NCBI RefSeq assembly: GCF_002161355.1
Contig: NZ_NFHL01000001.1
Location: forward strand, 682,001-746,000
Origin: Lachnoclostridium sp. An76
GTDB lineage: Bacteria; Bacillota; Clostridia; Lachnospirales; Lachnospiraceae
Reading direction: 5' to 3'
Length of the DNA: 64,000 bases
Positions 17,736 through 28,315 of the stretch are shown one piece after another. Positions within the stretch are counted from its first letter, which is position 1. Each line of letters starts with the position of its first letter. Position numbers and translations under genes: made by a program. Under the pieces are notes generated by a model. The model was given only the letters and a program-made list of their open reading frames with translations, had not been told where the DNA came from and made no database searches.

Positions 17736-19151
17736 TTAAGCGCCGCCCTCCAAAGTCTGGTCAATAATGCTCCTCATAATATCCTCCGTAAGCTGGCCGC
17801 TCACATATCCGTATACATTTCCCTCTCTGTCGATCATGAACGTCGTCGGAAATGCTGAGATCCCATAATAGCTGAACATCTCTCCTGTCTCATCCATGAG
17901 CACCGGGTACGTATAGCCGTTTTCTTCCATAAATGCAGTGATCTCTTCTCTTGATCCTTCTCCGCCCATGCCGGGTCCTGCCACGCCGATGACAGCCACT
18001 TCGGCATTCTCCCCCTGGGCTGCATATTCCTCATACAGCTTCTGGATCTCGGGCATCTCATTCCTGCACGGTCCGCACCACGTCGCCCAGAAATTCAGGA
18101 ATATGACCTTCCCTTTGTAGTCATCCAGCCTGTGCACATTCCCGAACTGGTCTTCCATCTCAAACTCATACGCCCGGACTGTCTGATCCGCATCCGTCCC
18201 ATCATCGCTGTCCGCGGTGTCCCCGCCGTCCTGAGCGTTGCTTCCGCCCTCTGGACTGCCGTCATCCTCTGCGCCGTCATCCTCTGAGCCGCTGTCCCGG
18301 GCATCTCCGCTGCCTTCACCGTCTGCGGGATCTTCTTTTCCGCTGTCACTGTCATCGGCATCTGTCCCGGTACTGCTCTGTGACACAGAAGACAGATATC
18401 CTGTAATGTCATTCATTTTCCCCGTAAACATCAGAAGCCCCATCAGGATCATGAGCACGCCGCCCACTTTTACCGTATACCTGACGATCTTCATATGTTT
18501 CTTAAACCATGCCAGAAGGCCTGCCGTGAATATCCCTGCCGCCAGGAAGGGCAGGATAAAGCCGAGCGTATATACTCCGATCAGCAGGAATCCCTTTGCC
18601 CCGGTCTCCGCGCTCCCGGCCATCAGGAGCACGCTGGTCAGTACCGGACCTACACAGGGAGTCCAGGCGAAGCTGAAAGCGAAACCCATGATCAGTGCCG
18701 TTACCGGGGACATTGTCATCTTCTCCAGCCTGAGCGGGAGCCGGTGTTCCGAGCCGAGGACTTTTGAGCTCCCGAAGACACCCAGCTGGTACAGCCCGAA
18801 CAGGATGACGAGCACTCCTCCGATGCGGGCGAAGAGCATCCGGTTGTCATTGAAGAAGCTGCCCGCCGCCGACGCGCCCATCCCCAGCACGAAGAACGCT
18901 CCGCTGATCCCGAGCGTAAAAAACAGCACGCGGATAAACAGCTTCAGGCGTTCTCTCTTCCCCGGCCCGGCAGGACCTGCCCCAGGGTCTCCGGCCTGGA
19001 CGGCGCCGCCGCCCGTCCCCACGTTCAGCCCGCCTGCCAGGTACCCGAGGTACAGCGGCACCAGCGGCAGCACACAGGGCGAAAAGAAGCTTAAAAGCCC
19101 CTGTATGAAAACAGTAACTGCTGATATTCCCGTCTCGATCGTAAATCCCAT
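17736..19151 (-). CDS. CcdA-TlpA fusion: membrane thiol transporter plus secreted thioredoxin-like domain
   Basis: N-terminal about 245 residues form a six-helix CcdA/DsbD-beta domain with its redox cysteines in FFSPCVLPLVPLY and WTPCVGPVL. A low-complexity Asp/Ser/Gly/Glu linker of about 85 residues follows, then a thioredoxin-like TlpA/ResA domain with FLNFWATWCGPC and the cis-Pro block SAFPTTFMIDREG. The fusion should carry electrons from cytoplasmic thioredoxin across the membrane directly to its own extracytoplasmic domain. ATG at 19151 has AGGAG eight bases upstream. A TATAAT (minus strand, 19204-19209) lies about 55 bases upstream. The partner could be cytochrome or extracellular protein disulfides; no cytochrome genes are nearby. 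Confidence 0.93.
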   Translation of the reverse strand: MGFTIETGISAVTVFIQGLLSFFSPCVLPLVPLYLGYLAGGLNVGTGGGAVQAGDPGAGPAGPGKRERLKLFIRVLFFTLGISGAFFVLGMGASAAGSFFNDNRMLFARIGGVLVILFGLYQLGVFGSSKVLGSEHRLPLRLEKMTMSPVTALIMGFAFSFAWTPCVGPVLTSVLLMAGSAETGAKGFLLIGVYTLGFILPFLAAGIFTAGLLAWFKKHMKIVRYTVKVGGVLMILMGLLMFTGKMNDITGYLSSVSQSSTGTDADDSDSGKEDPADGEGSGDARDSGSEDDGAEDDGSPEGGSNAQDGGDTADSDDGTDADQTVRAYEFEMEDQFGNVHRLDDYKGKVIFLNFWATWCGPCRNEMPEIQKLYEEYAAQGENAEVAVIGVAGPGMGGEGSREEITAFMEENGYTYPVLMDETGEMFSYYGISAFPTTFMIDREGNVYGYVSGQLTEDIMRSIIDQTLEGGA

Positions 19152-19277
19152 ATGCGAATTCTCCTTTTCCTCACGCACTGCTTATTCCGGCATGTCATTC
19201 TCCATTATAGTCTCATGCCTGTGAGGAGAGGATATCATATTTCATATGGATAGAACAGTGATTTTGTCACTTTGCGG

Positions 19278-21866
19278 CTATTTTTTCTGAGTCATTTTCT
19301 CAGTCTCCGCCATCCACTCATATTTTCCCGCCTTTACCTCAAATGGTTCCATCCCCGGAAGTTCGACACGGGCAGACGTATTCGGCGGTATCTCGGCCGT
19401 ATATCTCACACCCGCATCACTGCGCTCCCACCGGCAGGCTACAGTTCCGTATATACTGTCGTAAGATGCGCCCGCATAGGTAAAGCTGCCGCCCGGCTTC
19501 GGACTGAGCAGGAAGTGGTTCTCCCCGTCGATCCGGATCCCGCACATGGTCTCAAACAGCCACGCGCACACCGTTCCCTTGGAATAATGGTTCAGGGACG
19601 CGATCCCGTTCTGCGCCTCTGTCCCCTCCCACGACTCCCAGATGGTCGTGGCGCCGTGCTTCGGCATGAAGAGCCAGCCTGGCATCTCTTCGTTTTCCAG
19701 CAGACGGTAGGCATATCCGATATCGATCTCCGAGAGCACATCCAGGATCAGCGGAGTAGAGAGGAATCCCGTCCCCAGCCTCCATCCGTAATGATCCAGC
19801 GCCTTCACCAGGCGCTCCTGCGCATATTTCCTGCCTTCCGTATCCAGAAGTCCCATATACAGAGGACGCACCAGCATTGCCTGCCGGTCTGTATCCAGGG
19901 TAAACTCAGGCAGGCTGCGGATCGCCTGATAGGATCTGCGCACCTGCCGCGCATATTCCCTGTAAAGGTCAGAATCCGCCTCTTCCCCCAGCTCCGCCGC
20001 GATCTCCGCCATGTGCCCCATGACAAAACTGGTATATGCGGTAGATACCTCCGGGTGCGGCAGTACCATGTCCGTCCATTTATTCGGATGGACGTCCGCG
20101 GGCTCCGCCCACTCGCCGTAGGACTGCCCCGCATTGACCGCGTACTTCCTGTACCCGTGCGGGATCCGCAGAGGCTTCGACAGAAGAGTATGCTTCCCGC
20201 AGCGCTTTATCATGAACCGGGCATACTTCTTCATCCCCTTATAATATTTCTCCAGTATGGAGCGGTCCCCGTACCTCTTCCAGAACCGATAGGGGATCAG
20301 GATACCTGCGTCCGCCCACCCCACGGATCCGTTCATGGCATCCATATAAAAATCCACTCCGCCCTCCGGGACGATCTGAGGGAGGCATCCGTCCTTTCTC
20401 TGCCAGTCGTACATATCCTGCACGTATTTTCTGAAAAACGCAGCGCAGTCGAACAGCCAGCCCGCTGTGTCAAAGAAGATCTGGGCATCGCCTGTCCAGC
20501 CGTGCCGCTCCCGGGTCGGACAGTCTGTCGGGATATCCAGGAAATTGCTCCTGGCCGACCAGACCGTGCTCTCCACGAACTGATCGAGCAGGGCGTTTGA
20601 GCTTTTGAAAAATCCCGTCCGCCGCAGGTCCGAGTAAACAGCCACAGCTGTGAACTCCGCATCTTCCAGATCCGAAAGATCGTCCGCACTGACCTCACAG
20701 TAGCGGAACCCAAACACGGCAAACCTGGTCTTGTACACATTGAGCCCTTTCCTGCACCTGTATATGATCCTCTGAAGAGGTGTTGTCTTCTTTCTGCTGC
20801 TGCACTGGATATTTTTCTGTGTCAGTTCGCCATTTTCATCCAGCATCTCCCCGAATCTCAGGATCATTTTCCCGGTCCGCTCCGCCCGGAAGGAAAAACG
20901 GATATAACCTGCCATATTCTGCCCGAAATCAAGGAGAAGTTTTCCGGACGGCGTCTTTGTCCGGACCGGGGTGAACTGCTCATGCTCCGTGACCGGCACA
21001 TTGTCCGAAGCAGACGGGACCACGCCGCAGGACGTCACTCTCGCCTTTCCGGAATAAGAAGGCTCCCTGCCTGCATCCACGATCTCCCCGTCCTTGTTGT
21101 CCGCAAACCGGATGGGCCCGTCAGAAGACCATTCCCAGCTTCCGTCTGATGCAATAGTCTCCCCGGATCCGTCCGGGAAGGTCAGCTCCAGCTGCGCCAG
21201 CAGTTTTGTTTCTGTGCCGTACTGGTTCCGCAGGCCCCATGCGCCTGTGCTTCCCCTGTACCAGCCGTCCGCCAGCTGGAAAGTCAGCTCATTTTCTCCG
21301 TCTTTCAGCAGTTCCGTCACATCATACGTCTGGTACTGGATGCGCTTCTTATAGTCCGTGACTCCCGGGGCAAGGACAAAATTTCCTGCCTTCCTGCCAT
21401 TTATACAGCCCTCATATACTCCGCATGCAGAGGCGTAGAGCCTGGCTTTCACTGCGCCTCTGCATGCAAAGCGTTTCCGGAAGCAGTCTGCCGGATATCT
21501 TTTCTTCGGATCCGCCTTATAATCCCCGGTGATCCAGGATGCCTTCCAATCCGAAGGGGACAGAAGGCCGATCTCAAACGAAGCCTCATCAGACCATCCG
21601 CCCTGACTGTCCGTCTCATCCCACAGGCGTACCTTCCAGAGCACACGGGTACGGCTTTTCAGCGGACTGCCGGAATAGACAGCCCTCATGCTGCTTCCTG
21701 ACACCTTCCCTGTATCCCACAGGATCCGGCCGCTGTCATCCCTGCATACGATCTGGTATGCATTCTGCACGGTCCCGCCCCCGCAGTTCCAGAACAGACG
21801 CGGCTCTACAATATCGATCCCCATCGGATCTCTCAGATATTCTGTCTTTAGATTTACTGCTCTCAT
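19278..21866 (-). CDS. Alpha-L-rhamnosidase, GH78 family
   Basis: About 862 residues. Order: N-terminal Fn3-like and carbohydrate-binding beta domains (PRLFWNCGGG, ASACGVYEGCINGRK), a concanavalin-like Bac_rhamnosid segment, then the (alpha/alpha)6 catalytic domain with DCPTRERHGWTGDAQ and the C-terminal beta domain. It hydrolyses terminal alpha-L-rhamnose from plant glycosides or polysaccharide. No signal peptide, so a cytoplasmic enzyme on imported glycosides. Two ATGs lie side by side; the second (21866) has the better spacing from GGAGG. It overlaps the stop of the broken transporter gene upstream. Last gene of the GH3-transporter-GH78 operon. Confidence 0.92.
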   Translation of the reverse strand: MRAVNLKTEYLRDPMGIDIVEPRLFWNCGGGTVQNAYQIVCRDDSGRILWDTGKVSGSSMRAVYSGSPLKSRTRVLWKVRLWDETDSQGGWSDEASFEIGLLSPSDWKASWITGDYKADPKKRYPADCFRKRFACRGAVKARLYASACGVYEGCINGRKAGNFVLAPGVTDYKKRIQYQTYDVTELLKDGENELTFQLADGWYRGSTGAWGLRNQYGTETKLLAQLELTFPDGSGETIASDGSWEWSSDGPIRFADNKDGEIVDAGREPSYSGKARVTSCGVVPSASDNVPVTEHEQFTPVRTKTPSGKLLLDFGQNMAGYIRFSFRAERTGKMILRFGEMLDENGELTQKNIQCSSRKKTTPLQRIIYRCRKGLNVYKTRFAVFGFRYCEVSADDLSDLEDAEFTAVAVYSDLRRTGFFKSSNALLDQFVESTVWSARSNFLDIPTDCPTRERHGWTGDAQIFFDTAGWLFDCAAFFRKYVQDMYDWQRKDGCLPQIVPEGGVDFYMDAMNGSVGWADAGILIPYRFWKRYGDRSILEKYYKGMKKYARFMIKRCGKHTLLSKPLRIPHGYRKYAVNAGQSYGEWAEPADVHPNKWTDMVLPHPEVSTAYTSFVMGHMAEIAAELGEEADSDLYREYARQVRRSYQAIRSLPEFTLDTDRQAMLVRPLYMGLLDTEGRKYAQERLVKALDHYGWRLGTGFLSTPLILDVLSEIDIGYAYRLLENEEMPGWLFMPKHGATTIWESWEGTEAQNGIASLNHYSKGTVCAWLFETMCGIRIDGENHFLLSPKPGGSFTYAGASYDSIYGTVACRWERSDAGVRYTAEIPPNTSARVELPGMEPFEVKAGKYEWMAETEKMTQKK

Positions 21867-22664
21867 CATTTTCCTCCGTTCTCTTTCCTTGCCCTGATCT
21901 CCGCCTGCTCTCTTTCGATGTCTTTCTCAACATTTAAAAATTTCAGAAGGATGACCATGAGCACTGCTGTGATAACTTCCAGCCCTACGAAAAAGAAAAT
22001 AAACACATTCTGCGTGGCAGCATTCTGCACAAATCCTACCGTAGTATTTGTAAGAGCGTCGTATTCCGGGGCAATATATCCGGACAGGGACAGGCAGAGA
22101 TTCAGGATCCCTGCACTGATCCCCACACAGACTGTGGCGATTATGGTATTGACGGATGTGGAGATCCCGTCGCAGCGGAACCCGTATTTCCACTCAATAT
22201 GATCCAGCACATCCGCAAAGAGTGCCATAAACACATAGGCAGACGGCAGGCCGCCGATATTCTTGATAAACTGCCCGGTCAGCACGACCCCCATGCTCCG
22301 CGGCGCCCGGCACGGTAAACAGCAGGATCGCTGTGACTGGCATCAGGATCGCCGACAGGAGCAGCCAGGGACGCGCTTTGCCTTCTTTTGACCTCGTGTG
22401 GTCAATGATCCTCCCCATGATCACATTGGTAACAGCATCAATAATTTTGGAGACGATCGGGAACACCATCAGGAAGGCGCCGCCCCAGACCCCGGTCAGC
22501 TTCAGTACGTCTGTGTAAAATACGTTCAGATAAGTGGCAAGGACCGCATTGAGCAAAAGGGCACCGCTCGGTCCCGCCAGATAGCCCAGCCACTTCTCCT
22601 TCCGGGAAATATGCTCTGTCCGGATGCGCGAAGCCGGAAGTTTCTTTATCGTGATCTCTCTCAT
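21866..22664 (-). pseudogene. GPH-family sugar:cation symporter (MelB-like), internal deletion and frameshift
   Basis: The 5' part encodes about 120 residues typical of the N-terminus of GPH symporters ([18 protein letters not shown], then [18 protein letters not shown]) and the 3' part about 140 residues typical of the C-terminus ([26 protein letters not shown], then the cytoplasmic Glu-rich tail). The two parts are in different frames and join near 22294; roughly 180 central residues are missing, compared with the family's usual 450-500. So this is a deletion pseudogene. It lies between an intact GH3 and an intact GH78 gene and would have imported their glycoside substrate. The ATG at 22664 follows the GH3 stop. 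Confidence 0.88.
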
Positions 22665-22669
22665 TAGCC

Positions 22670-25129
22670 TCATTTCCTTTCATCTTTTTTCTTTTCTGTC
22701 TGATTCTTCGGCAGTTCCGGCACTCTCACCGGGGAGAGGAAATACCGGATCCCCCGCAGCAGATGTCCGTTCGCCAGTTCCCGGAAGCCGCAGGCGAAAT
22801 GGTAGGGCATGGACCTGCCCGCTGACATGGACATACTGATCAGGGAATTGGACTCCAGGATCCTCTTTAAGAATACCGCGCCTTTGCGTTTATTGTCTTT
22901 GTCCGTTCCCTCCGGCATACGCTCCGCCTCTTTCCTCTGCTTCTCCGCAACACTCAGCACAGCGCGGAAGAGGATCCTGCCGAAAAACGACTGGTTCAGG
23001 TCCGTAAACCTGGATTCCAGAGTCACAGGCCGGGACGGCAGCGGCTGTGGGACCGTCACACCGCTCATCCCGGTAAATACCTCATCCGTCACTTTTTCCA
23101 GATCCGCGTGCCCGTAGATTTCCTCCGCTTCCGGGCTGTAAGGAGGATCTGCCTCTTCCCCTGCAAGGGATACCGTCTCCGAAAGCATCACTGTACAGCA
23201 GTCCCGGCAGAGCTGGAATCCATACTTCCCGGGCTCCAGGATCCATCTCTTCTTCCCGGTATGATAGTACCGCAGATCATCCGTCTTTACCGCAAGTGTA
23301 ACCTGCACACTCTCCCCGGCTTTGACGTAGACTTTCCGGAATGCCCTCAGTTCTTTCTCCGGCTTGAAAATCCGGGTGCGTGGAGCACTGACATAGAGCT
23401 GTACGACCTCAGCGCCGTCCCGCAGCCCCGTATTCTCCACCATGCAGGTGACCCGGAACCCCTCTTCTGTCTCTTCGACCTGCATCTCTCTGTAGTCGAA
23501 TGTCGTGTAGGACAGGCCGTATCCAAAAGGAAACCGCACCCTCTTCCCTGCTGTCAGATAATAGCGGTACCCCACATACACACTTTCCCTGTATATCTCG
23601 CGGATCTCCTTTCCGAACGATCCGGAAAACGGAACATCCTCATACGAGACGGGCCATGTCTCCGCCAGACGGCCGGAAGGATTGGCATCCCCGTATAGCA
23701 GCCGCACTGCGGCAGTACCTCCGTTCTGCCCCGGAAGGAACATGTGCAGGATCGCCTGCACCTGATCCGCAAACGGAAGTTCCACAGCCGAGCCGCCAAA
23801 GAGCACGACCGCGGTCTTCTTCCCGGTCTCTGCAAGCGCCCGGATCAGCTCCAGCTGGTTCTCCGGCAGGCGCATATCCGCCCGGTCACAGCCCTCGCTC
23901 TCCACATCGTCCGTAAGCCCGGCAAATACCAGCACTGTATCATATCCCTCAGCGCGCTCCACAGCCTCCCTGACCAGCCCAAAGTCCGCTGCAGTGCTGT
24001 TCACCCTGTACCCCGGAACATATTCATAAGAAAGTTGCCTCTCTTCAAAGGCATCTTTCACCGTTGTGACCCGGGTGGGATGGATCATGGAGCTCCCGGC
24101 TCCCTGATAGCGCATTTTCTCAAAGAGCTCTCCTGCGACAAGGATCTTTTCCCCTTCTTTCAACGGAAGAATCCCGTTGTTTTTCAGGAGCACTGCCGAA
24201 TCCTCCGCCGCCCGGGCCGCCAGTGCATGGTGTGCTTCCCAGTCCACGGACTCTGCTTTTTCTGTCCCTGTATACCTGCTGACCCATTTCAGGATATTCC
24301 TTACTGCCTGATCCAGAACATCCATGGACAGCTTCCCCTCCCTGACAGCGTCCAGGATCCACCGCCTGCAGATGGCAGTGTCCCCCGGCATCTCCAGGTC
24401 CAGTCCTGCTTTCAGGCTTTTCACCCGGTTGTGCATAGCTCCCCAGTCTGTCATGACAACGCCGTCAAATCCCCACTCTTTCCGAAGCACCTTCGTCAAA
24501 AGCCATCTGTTTTCCGAACAGTACGTCCCGTTGATCTGATTGTAGGCACACATCATGGACGCCGGAGCCGTCTCCTTAACGATCTGTTCAAAGGCTTTCA
24601 GGTAGATCTCCCTTGCAGCGCGCTCGTCCACGATGCTGTTGCCCATAAACCGATAGTTTTCACTGTTGTTCAAAGCGAAATGCTTCACAGATACGCCCAC
24701 TCCCTGGGACTGCACACCCTGGACCTCCGCCGTGCCCATGGAGCCTGCCAGGAGCGGATCCTCGGAAAAATACTCAAAATTCCGGCCGCACAGCGGATTC
24801 CTCTTGATGTTCACTCCGGGTCCGAGAAGGACATGCACGCCATAATATCTGCACTCTTCCCCGATGGCCCGCCCGATCCTGCGCGCAGTCTCCGGGTTCC
24901 ATGACGAAGCGGCTGTCACAGCCGTGGGGAACGCTGTTGCCGGTTCACTCTGGGCGATGCCGTTGTCCTGCTCTCCTGTCTGTTTCCGCAGACCGTGAGG
25001 CCCGTCCGCCATACACAGAGAAGGGATCCCGAGGCGCGGGATGGGATTCGTGTACATAAAATCCGTGCCCGACACAAGAGCCGCCTTCTCTTCTGTAGTC
25101 ATTTTCCCGATCAGTTTTTCAATATCCAT
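22670..25129 (-). CDS. Beta-glucosidase-type glycoside hydrolase, GH3
   Basis: 819 residues. GH3 N-terminal TIM barrel with [24 protein letters not shown] and the nucleophile Asp near 226 in [10 protein letters not shown]-terminal alpha/beta sandwich with [10 protein letters not shown] and [10 protein letters not shown]; and an Fn3-like domain ([20 protein letters not shown]). No signal peptide. It would remove beta-linked glucose (or another beta-sugar) from glycosides such as rhamnosyl-glucosides, fitting the adjacent GH78. GAGG precedes the ATG. Divergent from the AraC regulator that likely controls it. About 100 extra residues follow the Fn3 domain. Confidence 0.93.
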
Positions 25130-25247
25130 ACATCCATCCTCTTGACCTGTATTTTTGTAAATTTTGGTAAACTATCCGTGGTGATCTGATCTGTAAAATA
25201 CTGACAGTGATCTATCATCAATCTTATCACATGGGCATACACTTATC

Positions 25248-25276
25248 TTGCATATCTGTATTTTCTTTTGTATAAT
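25248..25276 (+). promoter_or_regulatory. Promoter of the AraC-type regulator
   Basis: TTGCAT at 25248-25253, exactly 17 bases, TATAAT at 25271-25276. Transcription would start near 25283, about 55 bases before the regulator's ATG. The rest of the 210-base divergent region should hold the glycosidase operon promoter; no clear one was seen. Confidence 0.7.
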
Positions 25277-25338
25277 TGTGTCTGATAATACGGATTTCAA
25301 AGAACTTTGCGCATGAGGTTAAAAAGGAGGGAACTGCC

Positions 25339-26565
25339 ATGTCTGATAACCGGAAAACCGAGGAAACACTCCGCTATATCTGCACGATGATCGGGAATCT
25401 TTCCGGCGTGCCGATCCGCATCTACAAAAACAGGAGCCTCATCTTTTCCCACTCTGTCGTGTGGCTGCCTGTAGATCCCATCTGCCTGTGCGAAGACGAG
25501 ATCCTGGACATCCGCTCCCACATCGGTTACTACACCGCCCAGTTTTTCTATTCCTACGGGATCGTAAATTATGAAGATTACAGCATCATTTCCGGGCCAA
25601 CCAGGCTGACCTCCGCAAGGGTCCAGGAACTCCGGGAGCTCGCTTTCCTCGCCGGGGTGCCGTCCGAAGAAACGGATGCTTTCGTCTCCGGCATGAGAGC
25701 GGTCATCTCCCTGCCGCTGGAAAGCCTGCTGCAGATGCTCCTGTCGGTAAACTTTTTCTTAAATGAAGAAATGCTTGAGATCACAGACCTGACGATCCGC
25801 GAAGATGAACAGCAGATGTACAATGCCCAGCTCGGCAGGGAACATGCGGAGCACAGATATGATCAGGATCTCCTTGACCCTGCTGCCCAGGAAGTACACA
25901 ACACTTACAGGACCGAGCAGACACTTCTGGATCTGATCGAAAAAGGCGACGTCGGCGCACTGGATGAATGGCTGAAGGATGCTCCTGCGGTACGTCCCGG
26001 CAGCATAGCTCCCGATCAGCTCCGCCAGGTCAAAAATACGCTGATCGTGACAGCCACTCTCGCATCCCGGGCGGCGGTCCGGGGCGGGATGGACGTGGAG
26101 GACGCGTTTTCCCTGAGCGACGCCTATATCCGGAAATGCGAGCTCCTGCAGACACCGGACCGGATCATAAACCTCCAGTATCACATGGTCCTGGACTTTA
26201 CCTCACAGGTGTCAAACCTTAAACTCCACGGGAATTCCTCCGCCCTGGCAGCGGCTGTGGCTGAGTATGTGCGCCACCACCTGTCGGACCCTGTCTCCAC
26301 AGAAAAAATTGCAGAAAAACTGCACTTCAGCCGGACATGGCTGTCCAGGAAATTCCACGAGGAAACAGGCATCCCCCTGTCGGACTTTATCCGTATCAAA
26401 AAAACAGAGGAAGCGCAGCGCCTCCTCCGTTATACGGACAAATCTTTAAGAGAGATCAGTGTTTATCTCGGGTATTCTTCCCAGAGCCATTTCCAGACTG
26501 TCTTTAAAAAGCAGCTCGGAGTGACTCCCATGCAGTACCGCAGGAATCCGCCCGACCGCTCCTGA
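25339..26565 (+). CDS. AraC-family transcriptional regulator of the glycosidase locus
   Basis: 408 residues: a long N-terminal region (about 300 residues, PocR/YSIRK-like rather than a simple cupin) and a C-terminal double helix-turn-helix AraC domain with STEKIAEKLHFSRTWLSRKF and LREISVYLGYSSQSHFQTVFKK, ending GVTPMQYRR. The ATG at 25339 is preceded by AAGGAGGG; the frame is open 21 codons upstream. It is divergent from the GH3-transporter-GH78 operon, the standard arrangement for a sugar-responsive activator. Inducer unknown; probably a rhamnoside or glucoside. Confidence 0.9.
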   Translation: MSDNRKTEETLRYICTMIGNLSGVPIRIYKNRSLIFSHSVVWLPVDPICLCEDEILDIRSHIGYYTAQFFYSYGIVNYEDYSIISGPTRLTSARVQELRELAFLAGVPSEETDAFVSGMRAVISLPLESLLQMLLSVNFFLNEEMLEITDLTIREDEQQMYNAQLGREHAEHRYDQDLLDPAAQEVHNTYRTEQTLLDLIEKGDVGALDEWLKDAPAVRPGSIAPDQLRQVKNTLIVTATLASRAAVRGGMDVEDAFSLSDAYIRKCELLQTPDRIINLQYHMVLDFTSQVSNLKLHGNSSALAAAVAEYVRHHLSDPVSTEKIAEKLHFSRTWLSRKFHEETGIPLSDFIRIKKTEEAQRLLRYTDKSLREISVYLGYSSQSHFQTVFKKQLGVTPMQYRRNPPDRS

Positions 26566-26570
26566 TACAG

Positions 26571-28235
26571 TTATTTTACCATGCACTCTTTTCTGTAGAA
26601 GGCGATCCCGTACTTCAGGATATTGGAATACCCTTCCTGCCTCAGAGCCTCCTCATACTTCTGCTCGTCGATCTGCCGGAGCGCCTCGTCACACTTGCTT
26701 TCCAGCTCCTGGTACGTGCGGGCCACCTTGATCTCGAGGATAACCGCCTTACCGCGGACGCTGGGGTATTTCAGCACGATATCCGGCCTTCCGTTGCCGG
26801 ATTCCCGGTTGGAGAGTACGATGTAGTTCCCGATATTTTTCAGCATCCCTGCCAGGAATCCATGATAGTAGCTCTCCTGATAGTCATAAAAGCTGATCGT
26901 CTCCATCAGATTTTCTGAGAGGATCTCAGCCATTTTCTCCCGGTCACCGTCAAGGATACTCTCATAGAGCGGTGAGAGTTCTTTCTTCTTCGTCTTTTCC
27001 TCAAACCAGCGCAGAACAGTGTTTTTATAGATATAACGCACCTCGCTGTTTGGGATCGCCATCTCCACAAGGATCTCCTCACCATCCTGATGCTCGCTGA
27101 TCTTCTTCAGATAGCCGGTGAAGAACAGAAAATTCCAGAGATTGTCCTGGGTAGAATCCATGTCGTCGTAAGTGATATCCTCGTGGATTGGCTTGGTGAT
27201 GGTCTTTCCCTCGATCAGGGCTTCGATCTCCTGCTTTACCGAAAGGTCCGCCCGCTCCACGAGTGTGCGCACAATGCTGTTGGAGCTGGTATTGGACCAG
27301 TAAGGCTTCAGCAGTGCATTTTTATCTTTATAACAGGAATTCACATAGCTGATAACACTCCACGGATTATACACCTCTGTATCCCCAAACTGATATCCGT
27401 CATACCATGTTTTAACCGCACTGTGATTCTTCTCAAGGCCATAATGTTTCAATATCTGATCCACTTCACTTTGAGTAAATCCGAAATGTTCCGCGTAAGT
27501 TGTATCCATGATCGAGACAACGTTCAGATTATTTAATCCAGTAAAAATAGATTCCTTGCTGATCCTCAGACAGCCTGTCACTACGGCAAATTCCAGCGTA
27601 TCATTTGTCTTCAGCGCCGACTCGAACAGCGAACGGATCAGCACCGCCATCCTGTCATAAAAGCCGTTGAAATACGCATTTTCCAATGGCACATCATACT
27701 CATCGATCAGGATGACTGTCTTGCGTCCGTAAAAAAAGTACAGGCATTCTGAGAGAAATTTTAATGCTGTGAGATATTCGTCATCTTCCGCTGTACCTGC
27801 TGCAAAGCGATGATATTTCAGCCGGATCTCCTCGGTTTCAATCCCCTCTGACAGATTGCGGTGCCGGTTAAATTCTCTTGAGATATCTTCTTTCAGACAA
27901 TAAAATGCGGATTTATAGCTTGCCTGTTTCATAGATTTCAGCGACAGGGAGATCACGGGATACTGTCCCATCTCTTCGATATATTTTTCCCCTGCATCCA
28001 TGATCTTAGTCCCTGCAAACAGACGGGAGCGGTCCTCGTCAGATATCTCGTAAAAATATCTCAGCATGCTCATATTCAGCGTCTTCCCAAAGCGTCTCGG
28101 GCGGGTGAAAAGGTTGACTTCCCCGTGCATGTCAATGAGATCTTTGATGAACAGTGTCTTATCTACATAGTAATATCCTCTGTCCCTTAATTTTTCAAAA
28201 TTGTCAACGCCTATCGGCAGCGGCGTCCATTCCAT
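26571..28235 (-). CDS. AAA-ATPase-like / PD-(D/E)XK nuclease protein (DUF1703 type)
   Basis: 554 residues. N-terminal AAA-ATPase-like domain with a degenerate P-loop in FTRPRRFGKTLNMSML, Walker-B-like TVILIDEYDVPLE near residue 175, and C-terminal PD-(D/E)XK nuclease-like domain with GRPDIVLKYP, then VILEIKV. Such genes occur in many copies in gut Bacteroidetes and Firmicutes; their role is unproven, with defence and mobile-element functions both suggested. It converges on the AraC gene with only a few bases between stops. An imperfect hairpin at 28247-28286 lies just upstream of its start. Confidence 0.87.
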   Translation of the reverse strand: MEWTPLPIGVDNFEKLRDRGYYYVDKTLFIKDLIDMHGEVNLFTRPRRFGKTLNMSMLRYFYEISDEDRSRLFAGTKIMDAGEKYIEEMGQYPVISLSLKSMKQASYKSAFYCLKEDISREFNRHRNLSEGIETEEIRLKYHRFAAGTAEDDEYLTALKFLSECLYFFYGRKTVILIDEYDVPLENAYFNGFYDRMAVLIRSLFESALKTNDTLEFAVVTGCLRISKESIFTGLNNLNVVSIMDTTYAEHFGFTQSEVDQILKHYGLEKNHSAVKTWYDGYQFGDTEVYNPWSVISYVNSCYKDKNALLKPYWSNTSSNSIVRTLVERADLSVKQEIEALIEGKTITKPIHEDITYDDMDSTQDNLWNFLFFTGYLKKISEHQDGEEILVEMAIPNSEVRYIYKNTVLRWFEEKTKKKELSPLYESILDGDREKMAEILSENLMETISFYDYQESYYHGFLAGMLKNIGNYIVLSNRESGNGRPDIVLKYPSVRGKAVILEIKVARTYQELESKCDEALRQIDEQKYEEALRQEGYSNILKYGIAFYRKECMVK

Positions 28236-28315
28236 ACAAAAAGCCCCCTTTCCATCTGTAGTACCATCTTACTACGTTTGGAAAGGAGGCGCAATGCGGT
28301 TCTCATCGATGCATA

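Noticed and set aside
28247-28286. Terminator or operator hairpin upstream of the AAA-ATPase-like gene
   Set aside because: cctttcca...tggaaagg arms have three internal mismatches and no T run; it may affect translation but evidence is too weak for a feature.
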